Positions 23,254 to 33,718 of a stretch of DNA of 64,000 bases are shown in pieces. Below the pieces are notes generated by a model. It ran no database searches, had not been told where the DNA came from, and saw only the letters and a list, made by a program, of their open reading frames with translations. Position 1 is the stretch's first letter; each line of letters begins with the position of its first letter. The position numbers were made by a program, and so were the translations under genes. The stretch is from Scilla litardierei (Eukaryota > Streptophyta > Magnoliopsida > Asparagales > Asparagaceae). Location of the stretch: assembly GCA_030789695.1 (NCBI GenBank), contig CM061141.1, forward strand, positions 276,155,871 through 276,219,870, given 5' to 3'.

Positions 23254-24131
23254 ATGACCAAAGGAAATTCCTGGCCAAAGTGGGTTTTATCATATGCATA
23301 TTTGTCAGTACAGGAATATCTAGAGATATGGTGCTTGGGCCTTGGGCAGTTCGTCAGGGATCTTAAAGGAGATGGGAGGGAGGGTGGCAATTAGGGTAAT
23401 GAACACTCTGCCGCAAATCTTTCCAGTTGTAGCAGTACAAGTGTGGAAAAATCTATGGGCCAGGCAAGATCCGGCATAAAGTAATATTCGTAGACAAGTG
23501 ATGCCATTGGCATGTGTAATACAGTGTTGTGTCTTGGCCCAAAGGAAAAGGAGCTCATGCCATGAAACTGTGCTAGTTTTCTCCCTAAAGAATAGGGTGT
23601 TTGGCCATGATGCGGTGTGCAAGGACAAGGTAAGGATGGATAATAGATGTGGCCTTCGCCTTGGTAGGGAAAACTGTCTCATCCCGGTAATTTGCTCCCA
23701 AAATGTGTGGCATTAAACAGCGTCGAGGAAAGGGCTAGAGTCGCTAATCGAATTTTAGACTGTGGCGGTAGGCCAATGAAAAAGAGAACTCAGGATGTCA
23801 TAGGAAATGGCGTGATCGGTGTTTATGCGCCTAAACGTGAATCCTGAGTCTACGTACTTAAGTGAACTAAGAATCTCGAGGGTGAGTTTCTTTTACATGT
23901 ATGCCTCTCATGCGAGGAATTCGTCACAACCCAGGTTAAAGAATAAAGCTTGGACACCCTCACGACCGTAAGTGAATCAAGAGCAGGTATGATCAGGAAT
24001 TTTGTTGCAATTAGGGTTTGTCGAGAATGGATTTCGAAGCGGTCCCATTGGGTTTCAAATTTAAAAATGATACCCATGGTATCAACCTGGGGTGGAAGAA
24101 TGGGTGTCGGACATTTCATGCGTGGGGACAT
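23254..24131 (-). pseudogene. N-terminal and central part of ORF1 of G
   Basis: Minus strand. The likely start is the ATG at 24131 (MSPRMKCPTPILPP), comparable to MPPRTRPRTRG in B. A central block at 23682-23320 (SWHELLFLWAKTQHCITHANG, then LLYAGSCLAHRFFHT) aligns with ORF1 of F (LFFLWAMTKPRRVHNGG, HAGTFLGYRFFHT). The frame is interrupted by stops and by insertion of C at 23253; the remainder is at 14036-14535. Confidence 0.65.
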
Positions 24132-24586
24132 AGTGGATCTTGTGAAGGTGAGATGCAGTAGAGTGTTCAGCAACTAAATAAAACAAAACCAAAAATTTCC
24201 CAAGCTAAAGTATTGTGCACACATCAGAACATACAGAAAATAGGGGAAAATTGAAAAAAAAAGGAGCAAGATTACCCAATGATCGCGAACCCTCGATGTG
24301 ATGAGATGCTCTGAGCTTCACTTAAGTTCCTCAAGCTATGGATGTAGCCACACATCCCTCAACGTGTCAAATTCTCTCAAAAATTTCATACACTGCTGAT
24401 CTAGGGCTTTAGGCGGACGGGTAGGCGAGCAATGGGAGGAACTGAAGTGGGAGGAGGGGAGAAGGGGTGATGTCAAAGTGGACTAGAGAGTTTTGGATGT
24501 AGAGTAGGTCGAAGTTGGGAGAATTTTTGAGAAGGGGAGTCAAAACGATGGAGGGAAGTCGAGGGAATCGACCGTATATGTCTGGG
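24132..24586 (-). other. Leader between TATA box and ORF1 of G
   Basis: About 455 bp, near the same length as the matching leader in F. A/T-rich near ORF1 and G/A-rich (plus strand) near the TATA box. No gene is seen. Confidence 0.45.
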
Positions 24587-24599
24587 TATTTATATAGGG
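24587..24599 (-). promoter_or_regulatory. TATA box of the internal (ORF1) promoter of G
   Basis: The minus strand reads CCCTATATAAATA, a strong TATA box, starting about 7 bp downstream of the palindrome array 24606-24966. The same close spacing is seen in B and F. Confidence 0.6.
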
Positions 24600-24605
24600 T
24601 GGGTG

Positions 24606-24966
24606 ATATGGTCGTGTAGATCTAGGGGTCAACCGTGTGAATCTGGGGCCAAATTGAGGCTTGTTGGGAGTTGGAATCACATGGTCGTGTGAAAAGTCAC
24701 ACGACCATGTAACTTCTATGGTAAAAATGATTCAGTAGCTCGATTTTTGGGCATATGGCGACACGGTTGTGTGGGAATTCCACACGCCCGTGTTGCCACA
24801 ATGTCAAAAACTTTCCAGAAGCTGATTTTCTCCCCACCAAGCTTGTACATTACTGTGTAAATGTCCACACATTCATGTAAATTTTGCTCCACTCAGCTAC
24901 TTCCATGGGACTTTCGTGGCCTCTCCTCCATACGTCCAGGTGGGATACCCCACAGGGTCATGTGTG
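24606..24966. repeat. CACACGGTCGTGTG palindrome array between gag-pro and ORF1 of G
   Basis: Copies: ATATGGTCGTGTAG (24606), TCAACCGTGTGAA (~24629), CACATGGTCGTGTGAAAAG (~24678), TCACACGACCATGTAAC (~24697), GACACGGTTGTGTGG (~24760), CCACACGCCCGTGTTGCC (~24780), and weaker ones near 24860-24890 and 24950. The motif and flanks equal those in the 3' LTR of the same element (11155-11451). Confidence 0.75.
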
Positions 24967-25059
24967 TCATCTCCTATACTTGAGAAAAGATTGGAATAAG
25001 TAGGGTTTTGGGGTTTTTATTACTCGCTCGTTTAAAGTCATGAGCTCAACTCCTGATCG
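24967..25059 (-). other. Post-protease junction of G
   Basis: Contains TACTCGCTCGTTTAAAGTC at 25020-25038 (plus), the conserved post-pol motif, directly after the protease remnant. As in F, A and B there is no RT, RNase H or integrase in between. Confidence 0.5.
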
Positions 25060-26059
25060 TGGTTCATGGTGGGTCATCGGTTGAGAGCGTTGAGGTTGCT
25101 CTCATGTCCTATCATCTATTTATCTTCGATAGCATGGCTTGGCAAAGCACCTTTATCCTCAACTCGTCATTGTCTAGTGAGGAAGTCATCGGGATTGTTT
25201 CAACACCGATCTCCGATGGCTCTTCGTCAAATATCCTTGCCATGGCCACGATTTCCACATGGTCTGCATACCTTAGATCTCCCGAAAAAAATTTTGCCAT
25301 TGGGCTTAGGAATATGTCTTCCAAGGTAGTCTCCTCTATAGCTTGCTCAAGAATGTCGAGGCGATGGCAAGCGTCTTCATTGGAAAATGTCTTCAATGAA
25401 TTTTGGAGATCGAACTCCACCTTGTCCTAGCGCACATTGAGGGATAGCTTCCCTCCTTTTACGTCAATGAGAACTCCCGTCGTGGTAAAAAATGGTTGAC
25501 TAAAGATGATCGGCGTGTGGGTGTCCTCAGGTATATCCATAATTATAAAGTCACATGGCACTAACAGGTTCCCCACTTGTACTACAATGTCTTCGATGAT
25601 CCCCAGGGGGTACTTGATGGAGTGATCGGCAAGCTATATTGAAATGTTTGTGGGTTTAGGCTCTCCCATCTGCAACTTCTCACAAATGGATACTGTCATG
25701 AGGCTTACACTTACCCCAAGATCACATAGTGCTCTTCTGATGGTGATGTTCCCCACATAGCTGGGGATGGAGAAGATGCCAGGATCATCTAGCTTCTCGA
25801 TCATCTTCGGCTGGAGTATGGCACTGCACTCTATGGAGAGCATCACTTTCTCCCTCCTGTTATGCTTAAAGAGTATGTCCTTCAGAAACTTTGCGTAAGA
25901 GAGGATCTCTGAAATGGCATCTAAGAAGGTGATGCTCACTTATAGTTGCTTGAGCATATCGAAATTTTTTACATACTTCTCTTCCACCGTAGCCATGGAC
26001 AATCTTGATGGGTGGGTCACCTTTGGAAGATAGACTCTTGTAGGCTTAGGTGTGTTGGA
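25060..26059 (-). pseudogene. Protease part of gag-pro of G
   Basis: Minus strand. 25939-25634 encodes SITFLDAISEILSYAKFLKD, then LDDPGIFSIPSYVGNITIRRALCDLGVSVSLM, an Athila-type aspartic protease centre (DLG in place of DSG). 25620-25440 continues with IIEDIVVQVG, CDFIIMDIPED and a decayed ILGRPFL (IIFSQPFF). 25420-25112 is the acidic tail. Gag is missing: it is cut at 26059 by the LTR of A. Stops are present. Confidence 0.75.
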
Positions 26060-26354
26060 TGATCGCTCCTTATTTTACACCTTTTCCTACATGTTTTCAT
26101 ATCATTTCGATCACCCATATTATGTTTTCCACAATTATTCGACGATATCGCGTCGCTTTTCACTATTTCTTGTTTTTGTCGTATTTCATGAGATATGGAG
26201 CGATCTGGAGCGAAAATGAGATCAATGGAATTTTGCGCATACCGGAATATTGCCCATAGCTTATTTGAGGAGTTAGCAGCACTAGAGGATGAGTGGAAGA
26301 GGAAAAAATTCGATAGAATCGACGAATTGGAGAAGAAAAGAGCCCAGAAGCAGC

Positions 26355-26708
26355 TCACTCGGCCGAAACAGAGAGTTCACTCAGCCGAGTGACGGGTTGC
26401 GTTCGGCCGAGTGAAATAGATACGTACTGCTGAATTTTGAATGTTCACTCGGTCGAGCAAGAAAGTCCACTCGGCCAAATGGAGAAGACCACTCGCCCGA
26501 GTGGTACAGGGATTTTCTTCCGAGAAGTGGCCAACATATTGGAAATTTGAAGAAGCCCACTCGGCCGAGCATGATTGCTCACTCGGCCGAGTGAAAAAGT
26601 CCACTCGCCTGAGTCAGATAGAGCGACAGACCCCCAATTTTCCCAGATTCTCTATTTTGTTATTGGGTCTGCCACTCGGCCGAGTGACATTGTCACTCGG
26701 CCGAGTGA
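26355..26708. repeat. CACTCGGCCGAGTG palindrome array in LTR A
   Basis: Eleven sites, from 26355 to 26708. Exact 14-bp palindromes are at about 26580, 26672 and 26694. Variants include CACTCAGCCGAGTG (~26378), CACTCGCCCGAGTG (~26490), CACTCGGTCGAGC (~26446) and CACTCGCCTGAGTC (~26601). Most variants differ at a CpG or the central pair. Spacers are unrelated and 5-70 bp long. Confidence 0.85.
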
Positions 26709-26790
26709 CGTAGTCCGACTGCTATGCAAATTAGGTTTTTGGGCTGCGCCAGGGGCAATTTTGTCAAGATTTTTTGGACGATTTTGGATT

Positions 26791-26800
26791 GTATTTAAAC
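26791..26800 (+). promoter_or_regulatory. TATA-like box in LTR A
   Basis: GTATTTAAAC, about 83 bp after the array. Both LTRs of B have GTATTTAACC at the same place. Confidence 0.5.
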
Positions 26801-27139
26801 CTAGTTTTATCCCTAGTTTTAGGAGAGACTTGAATGTTATTTAGATGGCTATTCCTTTTGTAAATCCCAGCTGGAGATCATAGACGCACAATTTGGTTTG
26901 TTCTTTCTTGCTAAAACTCTTATTTTTATGAATTGCTTTCTTTATACAATGAATTGTGCTTTGATCTATTGCTTTATTTCTGAGATTTCTATGATGAATT
27001 GTGAGTAGTTTCGTCGTTCTAGGGCATGTGGATTAACCCTATGGACCTGATCTTTGGATTGTGATGAATGAATTGAATTGTTGCTAGGACTGATAAAAGG
27101 TTAGGTTATGATTGATTTATTGCGAGTAGCTAGGAATTT

Positions 27140-27430
27140 CCATCTATCAGGATTTGCAAGAGATTGGATCTCAATTGATGGGAAGGCCTAGATACTCGGC
27201 TTAGACTTATAATTGAGATTCTCTAGATTTGGTTTGCAAGAGATTGGACCAAAGCTAGGATTTTTATTACAAATCTATACTAATATTCGTTTGTAAGAGA
27301 TTGGACGAATACGAACTATCATAACCTAGATCATAGCTCGAGTTTGCACGAGAGTGGTCTCAAGATGTGATTGGACGATGATGTCGATCTTCACGATAGT
27401 GGTTTAGGTTAGGGTTTGCACGAGAGTAGG
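27140..27430. repeat. TTTGCAAGAGATTGG motifs in transcribed part of LTR A
   Basis: TTTGCAAGAGATTGGA near 27148 and 27235, TTTGTAAGAGATTGGA near 27290, and TTTGCACGAGAGTGG / TTTGCACGAGAGTAGG near 27340 and 27414. Flanking sequences differ. They also occur in both LTRs of B on the minus strand. Confidence 0.7.
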
Positions 27431-27797
27431 CCCTAATCTAGGTTGCTATAGACCGGCAATAGCGCAAGAGCGTGAGCTTGGTTCTACATTAAGTTGCGAC
27501 TAGTTCACCTACATTCAAGCCTTCCAACGTTGAGATTCATGATCCACAAGGATAAGTGACGATTCGTAGTGGGGATTTCCTATCCCTAGACGTTTTACTA
27601 TATTTAATTCTATTTGCTATTTGAACGATTGTGACACTATTACCAAAACCACTCTTATTCCATCAATAGCTAGGTGATTAAAATAGAGTACTGTCAATTG
27701 TTCTCCATGTTTTCGATACCCGCTCGCCACTACGACGAGCGCTTGCGGTAAGACTAAAGTTGTTTTCCGGGTGTATATCCGGGCGCGATCAAGTTTT

Positions 27798-27815
27798 TGG
27801 CGCCGTTGCAAGGGA
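27798..27815 (+). promoter_or_regulatory. Primer-binding site of A (tRNA-Asp)
   Basis: TGGCGCCGTTGCAAGGGA starts six bases after the LTR end. It matches the tRNA-Asp site TGGCGCCGTTGCCGGGGA except for two or three positions. Confidence 0.75.
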
Positions 27816-27927
27816 GGCGACGGTACTTTATTTTCTTTACTTAGTTATTTCTTTTTATTTTAATTATTATTACCTTTTTATTCCTCTATCGAGCTAACAA
27901 TTCCATCATGACTCTCTTTTTCTGTGC

Positions 27928-30674
27928 ATGTACACGAGATCGAAGGCACATCAAGAAGATATATTATTTGATCCCGAGATCGAGCGTACGACAAGGAGGC
28001 TTAGAACCGAGAGGAGACTTGCTATAGAGGAAGATCATATGATCGCTTCGGAGACACCAGAGGAGTTAGCGGCATGCATGGCTAGGCTTGTCTCTATCCG
28101 AGATAGGCTATGACCTAAGACCACTTCTACTACCTCATCTATTGTGATGCCTGAGTTGGCGGCGGACAAGAACTTCGAGCTTAAAACGGGACTTGTATTA
28201 TTGATTTTACAAGACCCATTTCATGGGAACTCCCAAGAAAACCCACACTACCATTTACAGTTGTTCTTGTCTAAATGTGCTACTTTTCTGATACCCGGCG
28301 TGCCAGCCGACGCTATTCGACTGCGCCTCTTCCCATTTACGCTTCGAGACAAAGCATTGTATTGGGTTAGGACGCAAGCTAAAGAAATCTTTACCACATA
28401 GGATGAGCTGGCGAGCGCATTTGTCAACAAATTCTACCCGCCATCCAAGACCGTCAAGATAAGAAGTGCGCTCATGTCCTTCAAGCAATGACATCAGGAA
28501 ACTCTATTTGAGGCATGAGAGCGCTTCAAAAATCTCCAACACCAATGCACCCATCATAGTATTGAGCCATGGGAGCTTGTGCATAGCTTTTACAACGGAT
28601 TGCAACTGGGCACCAAGCAAATAATAGCAACCGCCAATGGAGCTATTTTGTCTAAGACGCCGGGTGATGCCACGGCCTTACTCGAGAAGATGGCCTCAAA
28701 TAACCAACAATGGGGCAACGAGAGGGGACATTATTCGTCATCATTGAAGCCGACAAGTATTTATGAGGCAAAGGCCGTAGCAGAGCTCTCTACAAAGTTT
28801 GATTCTCTCCACAAGGTTGTGGAGAGATTGGAGAAGTTGATAAGTGAACCGCATGGAGCCCCCACCGTTTATACACCAGGAGGAAGCATGAGTGATTGGC
28901 AAGACCAAGCTCATGTTATGTTTACTAGAGGGGAGCAAGGAGAAGGAGCTACAGATCAAGTTCAATATGTTATGGAAAGCACCGGTTATTGGGCAAACCC
29001 GGCTACGAGAAATCACCCGGGATTTTCATATGCTAATAATGATGGAGCCTTGAATCCATCACCGCAACAACCACAATCCCGACCTCCATCACAACCGCAA
29101 TATCAACCAAGATGTCCCCAACAACAAAACTTCCCACTGAGGCAACAAGCGGGACCATATAGACCTTCGGGGTACAATCAAGGATGGAGAGCTCATAATC
29201 CACCGCAAGCACCGTCGAGGTCAGAACATGAAGCGAGGGTTGAAGAATTCATGGCCAAATAAAAAAAGATAAATGCTAAATTGAGGGCCCAACAAGACTC
29301 TCTCAACACCATCGTGGCACAATTATCGGAGCAACTAGCATTGCTCAATAAGAACACTCAACAATTGTCGGCTCAACCGGAACAAAACCCACAGAGCAAT
29401 ACCGGCCACATAAATGCGGTTGTGGCGGTAACCACAAGGGGTGGGAAGGACACTACTCCCGATATGATTCAAACCGAGGAGCCGAGGGAAGAAATTTTGG
29501 ATGACAAGGAGCAGGTTAATGAAGAGGAGGGCCCAAAAGAGCCAAAAGACGGTGAAAAATCTGAAATTGATAAGCCACAAAAGAAGAGCACTTACATGCC
29601 ACCGGTACCCTTCCCACAACTGTTGGCGAGTGTAAAGATTGAGAAGCGGCTCGCCAAATTTCTGGAGTACTTGTGAGGAGTAAGCTTGACTATTCCTTTC
29701 TGGGATGCTATTGTAAAAATCCCATCTTATGCTAAGTTCCTAAAAGACTTGATTGTGGGAAAGAAGCGGTAGGAAAAGATCATGCTCGTCGAGCAAGGTA
29801 CATGGTTTACCCGAAAGGAGAAAGCGCCTAAAAAGTTTAAAGATCTCGAAAGTTTTCGAATTCCTTGCATGCTTGGAGGAGTTCCGCTACAAAAATCTTT
29901 GGTAGATTTGGGAGCAAGCGTGAGCCTAATGCCCCTCACAATGTTTAATAAATTAAATACGTGACCGACCTAAAGGCGACGGATATGAGGATACAACTAG
30001 CGGACGGTAAGATCACTAGACCGGTTGGAATTGTGGAGAACATACCGCTACAAGTACCGGGATGAATTTTCTTGCCGTGTGACTTTGTGGTAATGGATAT
30101 TAAAGAGGAGGACGATACGTATGATTCTTGGATGCCCCTTCTTAGCCACCGCCAGTATGATAGTTGACGTGAGGGAAGGAACCTTGTCCTTGAATGTCGG
30201 AAACATTGAAGTTGAGCTCCACATTCCTAAGGCGATGAAGCATATGCCTTGGCAAGAGGACGTGGATTATGTGGACCTCCTTGACGAAGTGATTAATTGC
30301 GCCATGCCATTCGCCATTGGAACTAAACGCGATGACGGCCTTAAAGAAGGCCAATCTTCTAAATATGGTGAGATGATGGGAGACCCGTCGGATCCTTCTA
30401 CGGATTATGACAAAGAGACGCTGATGTCGTAAAGATTAGAGAGCTATGTAAGCTCTCTATGGTGAAGAATATGAAGAAATCCCCACCGGACAAGAAATTA
30501 TCGCCGCCGGCAAAGAAAAGTGACGGTAAAAGCTCAAGCTTGGGGGACTCATCCCCCATTTCCATCCATGATGAAGGGGAGCCGAGGAACGCCTATGAAC
30601 ATCAACAACCAAATCCAAGTGGCCTTCACGGCAAGTTTGACGCGTGCATCTCACATGGGCCGAATATCGAGCAA
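27928..30674 (+). pseudogene. Decayed gag-protease of element A
   Basis: It begins MYTRSKAHQEDILFDPEIER (27928). The gag core has LRLFPFTLRDKALYWVRTQA (~28318), FYPPSKTVKIRSALMSFKQ, HHSIEPWELVHSFYNGLQ and LSKTPGDATALLEKMASNNQQW (to ~28712). Then follow a Pro/Gln-rich linker (29040-29230), a heptad-like EQLALLNKNTQQL stretch, and the protease with FRIPCMLGG and VDLGASVSLMPL (~29910-29940), ITRPVGIVENI, CDFVVMDIKEED and a changed ILGCPFLATA (~30121). The tail ends PNPSGLHGKFDACISHGPNI. Most damage is single stops (TGG to TAG/TGA, CAA to TAA); frameshifts lie near 29960, 30115 and 30430. The same tail exists in B, so it is part of the family's gag-pro. No RT follows. Confidence 0.85.
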
Positions 30675-31354
30675 TAAACGAGCATCTTAAGGGGTCGAGC
30701 TCAAGACCTTAAACGACCACTTGCTGCTGCTATGATGTAATTTTGTTGTTGATTTTGCACCCCTCCTCCACATACATTTTGGTCACATTTTGATCATATT
30801 TGTCTATATCATTTTGGGAGAGAGGGGGTATTTTTTGGGACACTTATATTGCACGATCTTGATCTCTGCATGCATCACTTGCATATCCATCTCATTCTCT
30901 TTTATTTTCATCATGCATGCATCCTCACCCACCCCGCCCATATCATTTCTCTCGGTGTACCACACTTTGCACATTGAGGATACTGTGTTGTTTAGCTTGG
31001 GGGAGTGAGTGTCTCATGCACTTTTCATTTTCTTCATTTTTATTTTCATTTTTTCCACCTTTCTTTACTTCACACTTATTTTCACCCACTTTTTCATTTT
31101 TTCCCATGCATCACGTTTTCTTACTTTTTATGTGTGCTGCATATGTATAGTAGTTCTTACTTTTCCTTTATCCTTATTTCTTTTACCCTTTTTTCTAGAG
31201 ATGAATTTTCTGTGATGATGATGACGTGGTATGAGCTTATCTCTATATGCATATTATCTTGTCATGACATCGTTTTTATTTCAGATATCATATGATATGC
31301 TTTACTGTGCATTCAAAATACTAACCTACACTTCCATTATATGAATGTGAATGA
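30675..31354 (+). other. 3' untranslated region of A, first part
   Basis: It opens with GGGGTCGAGCTCAAGACC (30693), the post-pol motif. It then matches the region after ORF1 in B. It contains TTTGCACATTGAGGATACTGTG followed by AGCTTGGGGGA (30994-31004), an internal polypurine copy, and a T/C-rich tract. The copia element interrupts it; the last five bases AATGA (31350-31354) are the target duplication. Small open frames here are low-complexity. Confidence 0.6.
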
Positions 31355-31958
31355 TGTTGGATATGGATGACGTTTGTACACCCTTGTAGGGGATGTACGA
31401 GGGAATACGGACCTCGAACGTCTTGTACACGAAGTCATGTGCAAAGGGAATCTGTTCCCTTGCGGAGAGGATCTCTAGATTAGTGGGAAAGTCGCATTAT
31501 ATGGGCATAGCGCATGCGACATATGGCTAATAAAGGGGGAATATCTTAAGCATATGTTGTACCATGCATATGGTACAACTTAAGCTTATGTTGTACCATG
31601 TATGATGGTACACTTTAGTTAAATTGTTCCAAAGGAACAATTACTCCTAAAATAACTACCTTGGGGGCTATAAATAAGACCCAAGGCTTAGCCATTTATT
31701 ACACTTTTGCATGGCATTCTTGCCTTGCATTTCATTCTAGCGAAGCTCTGCCGAAATCCTTCCTCTCTCTTTATCCAAGTTCTTAATCTAAAAGTAGAGA
31801 TTTAGATTGTGGATTTAGTAGCCTTACTCCGTTCGTGAGAAGACTCGATCCGTCGTGGCGAATCCGAAGGCGAAGTTCCGAGACTACCGTGCCGCATACG
31901 CAAGCGTAAGTCTCAACTTCATTTATCGATCCTAACGCTGTTTTGACAGGTTCCTTCA
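31355..31958 (+). repeat. 5' LTR of the copia element
   Basis: TGTTGGATATGG…TTCCTTCA. It contains a strong inverted repeat GTTGTACCAT-GCAT-ATGGTACAAC (~31557-31580), AATTGTTCC-AAA-GGAACAATT (~31622-31642), and a TATA box TATAAATA at 31669-31676. Confidence 0.95.
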
Positions 31959-31959
31959 T

Positions 31960-31971
31960 TGGTATCAGAGC
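31960..31971 (+). promoter_or_regulatory. Primer-binding site of the copia element (tRNA-Met)
   Basis: TGGTATCAGAGC, the classical copia site complementary to initiator tRNA-Met, one base after the LTR end. Confidence 0.95.
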
Positions 31972-33718
31972 CATACGGATTCGCCCCGGTCAAACCGCCG
32001 CCCCGTCGAACCGATGAATGAGGCGTTGTCTTTTTCACGAATGGGTATCCTACCATTACGGATATGGTAGGAACGCTTCGTGACGGAGAGAACGCAGCGG
32101 TTGTTCTTTTCACGTTAGGGTCTTCTACCATTACGGATATGGTAGGAACTCTCCGTGACGGGAAGAACCGACCGTTCATATCATCAAGCTCACTCTCTTC
32201 ATGGATACTGAGTCTCCATTCATAGGGAATCTGAACTCTCTTCATGTGGAGCGCGTAGTTTACGAATTTTAAAGTGTGTTATTTTTCATTTTTGGCACAC
32301 GGCCATTAGAGAATAACTACTTTCTCGACGAACGGGTGCTTCATCGACGAACGGGTGCTTCACCGGAGAAGAAGATCGTGGTTATTCCCATCGGGGAAGA
32401 TGACTTTTGGTGCATGAAATCTATGACCATATGGGCAATGGAGGAAATGCATTCCCCCTCCCCATGAAGAGGGGGTTGGCTACGGCCAATAACGATGAAA
32501 ACCACCGCGACCACCCCATCAAGGGGGAGGAGTGCATGCGGCCACCCCATCAAGGGGGGAGACCGGCCATGGCCGGTCAAGTACAATAAGCCATGGCCAG
32601 GCCGGCCCTGGCCGGCCACGGCCAGGGCCAGAGGGCCCTGGCCATAGCCAGGCCAGGGCCAGGCCGCCCTGGCAGAGGCCAGGATAGCGCCCTGGCCTCA
32701 GGCCATGGCCTGGCCGCCCTGGCCGAGGCCAGGGCAGGGGCCCTGGCCCCGTCCAGGGCCAAGCCGCCCTGGCAGAGGTCAGGGCAGTGCACTGGCCTCA
32801 GGCCAGGGCCTGGCCACCCTGGCCGAGGCCAGGGCAGGGGCCCTGGCCCCCGGCCAGGGCCAGGCCGCCCTGGTAGAGGCCAGGGCAGCGTCGTGGCCCC
32901 TGGCCTCGGCCAGGGCAGAGGCCCTGGCCGGGAGTGATGTAGACCAATTTATTTTGGTCGACCAATTTGGGTGTTTTGGTCGACCAATCCGGTAAAAGGT
33001 CTTGGTCGATCACGAACTTGCCGACTAGCCCATACGGGGTGTCAATAGGCCTTGATCAAACACGAATGTGCCGACTAGCCCATACGGGGCTAACGACAGT
33101 CGTCTGCTCTTATTTTATAAAGTTTTTTTTGGGCTCTACTCCTTGAAGATTAGCCGTAGTGCTCTACTTCATGAGAGATTAGCCATGTCATTGTGCTCTA
33201 CTCTACGGAGATTAGCCAATGTACTTATGACATTGTGCTCTACTCTACAGAGATTAGCCAATGTATTTCAAATTTTTTGAATAAGATGTTTTCAAATAGG
33301 TTATGTCCCGTCCTTAATCGGGATAGCGCAATTTAGAATTCCAAGTCCTACCACGATCCGGCCATGGTTATCTAACCCATGGGTGTGTAGAACAGGTCTC
33401 GTGGCTTGGCAATTGTTGCGCTAAAATTCTTTGCGCAAACTCTCACCTATTCCATTTTGAAAGATATGTTTTTCAAAAGTATTTTTCCGCTGCTGGTACC
33501 ATACGGGTATCATTTCTGATTTCTTTTTACATGAGATAAGTAAGAGGGATACTTTGAAAGTTACTTCTAGATGGTAGTTGGGAACGTAGTGAACTTCTCG
33601 ATTCTAGAGTAACATTTCAGCTTATCCAAGGAACTTATCAAGTGTTTAAAGAATCGAAACTTTATGCATAGAATTTTGATCGTGTTTTTCATTTTCTTTG
33701 CAGTTTTTTGATTCGAAT
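31972..33718 (+). other. Repeat-rich untranslated leader of the copia element
   Basis: 1.75 kb between the primer site and gag, rich in duplications. CTACCATTACGGATATGGTAGGAAC is repeated at about 32050 and 32118. CGACGAACGGGTGCTTCA occurs twice (32327-32362). The GGCC-rich block is at 32593-32935. TTGGTCGACCAA palindromes lie near 32953 and 32978. CCGACTAGCCCATACGGGG occurs twice (~33020 and ~33070). GTGCTCTACTCTACGGAGA-type repeats lie at 33150-33265. It ends TTCTTTGCAG, a possible splice acceptor just before gag. Frames here encode only repeats. Confidence 0.7.
32593..32935. repeat. GGCCAGGGCC minisatellite in the copia leader
   Basis: About 340 bp of nearly pure GGCCAGGGCC / GGCCGCCCTGGC / GGCCTGGCC words, with higher-order units of ~55-115 bp such as CAGGCCATGGCCTGGCCGCC. 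It is strongly GC-rich in an otherwise moderate-GC element and highly self-complementary on both strands. Open frames in all directions encode only Gly/Pro/Ala/Arg repeats. Confidence 0.85.

Larger units (their letters stand above)
26060..27791 (+). repeat. 5' LTR of element A
   Basis: 1732 bp. Starts TGATCGCTCC and ends GCGCGATCA. It carries the CACTCGGCCGAGTG array, a TATA-like box, and a transcribed part with five TTTGCAAGAGATTGG-type motifs. It aligns with the LTRs of B on the other strand. Confidence 0.85.

Noticed and set aside
14531..23258. Perfect target duplication for element C
   Set aside because: Flanks ATGTA and ATGAC agree in only three of five bases, so it is reported as imperfect.
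32341..33013. Gly/Pro/Arg-rich frames on both strands
   Set aside because: They translate the GGCC minisatellite; no domain and no frame preference.
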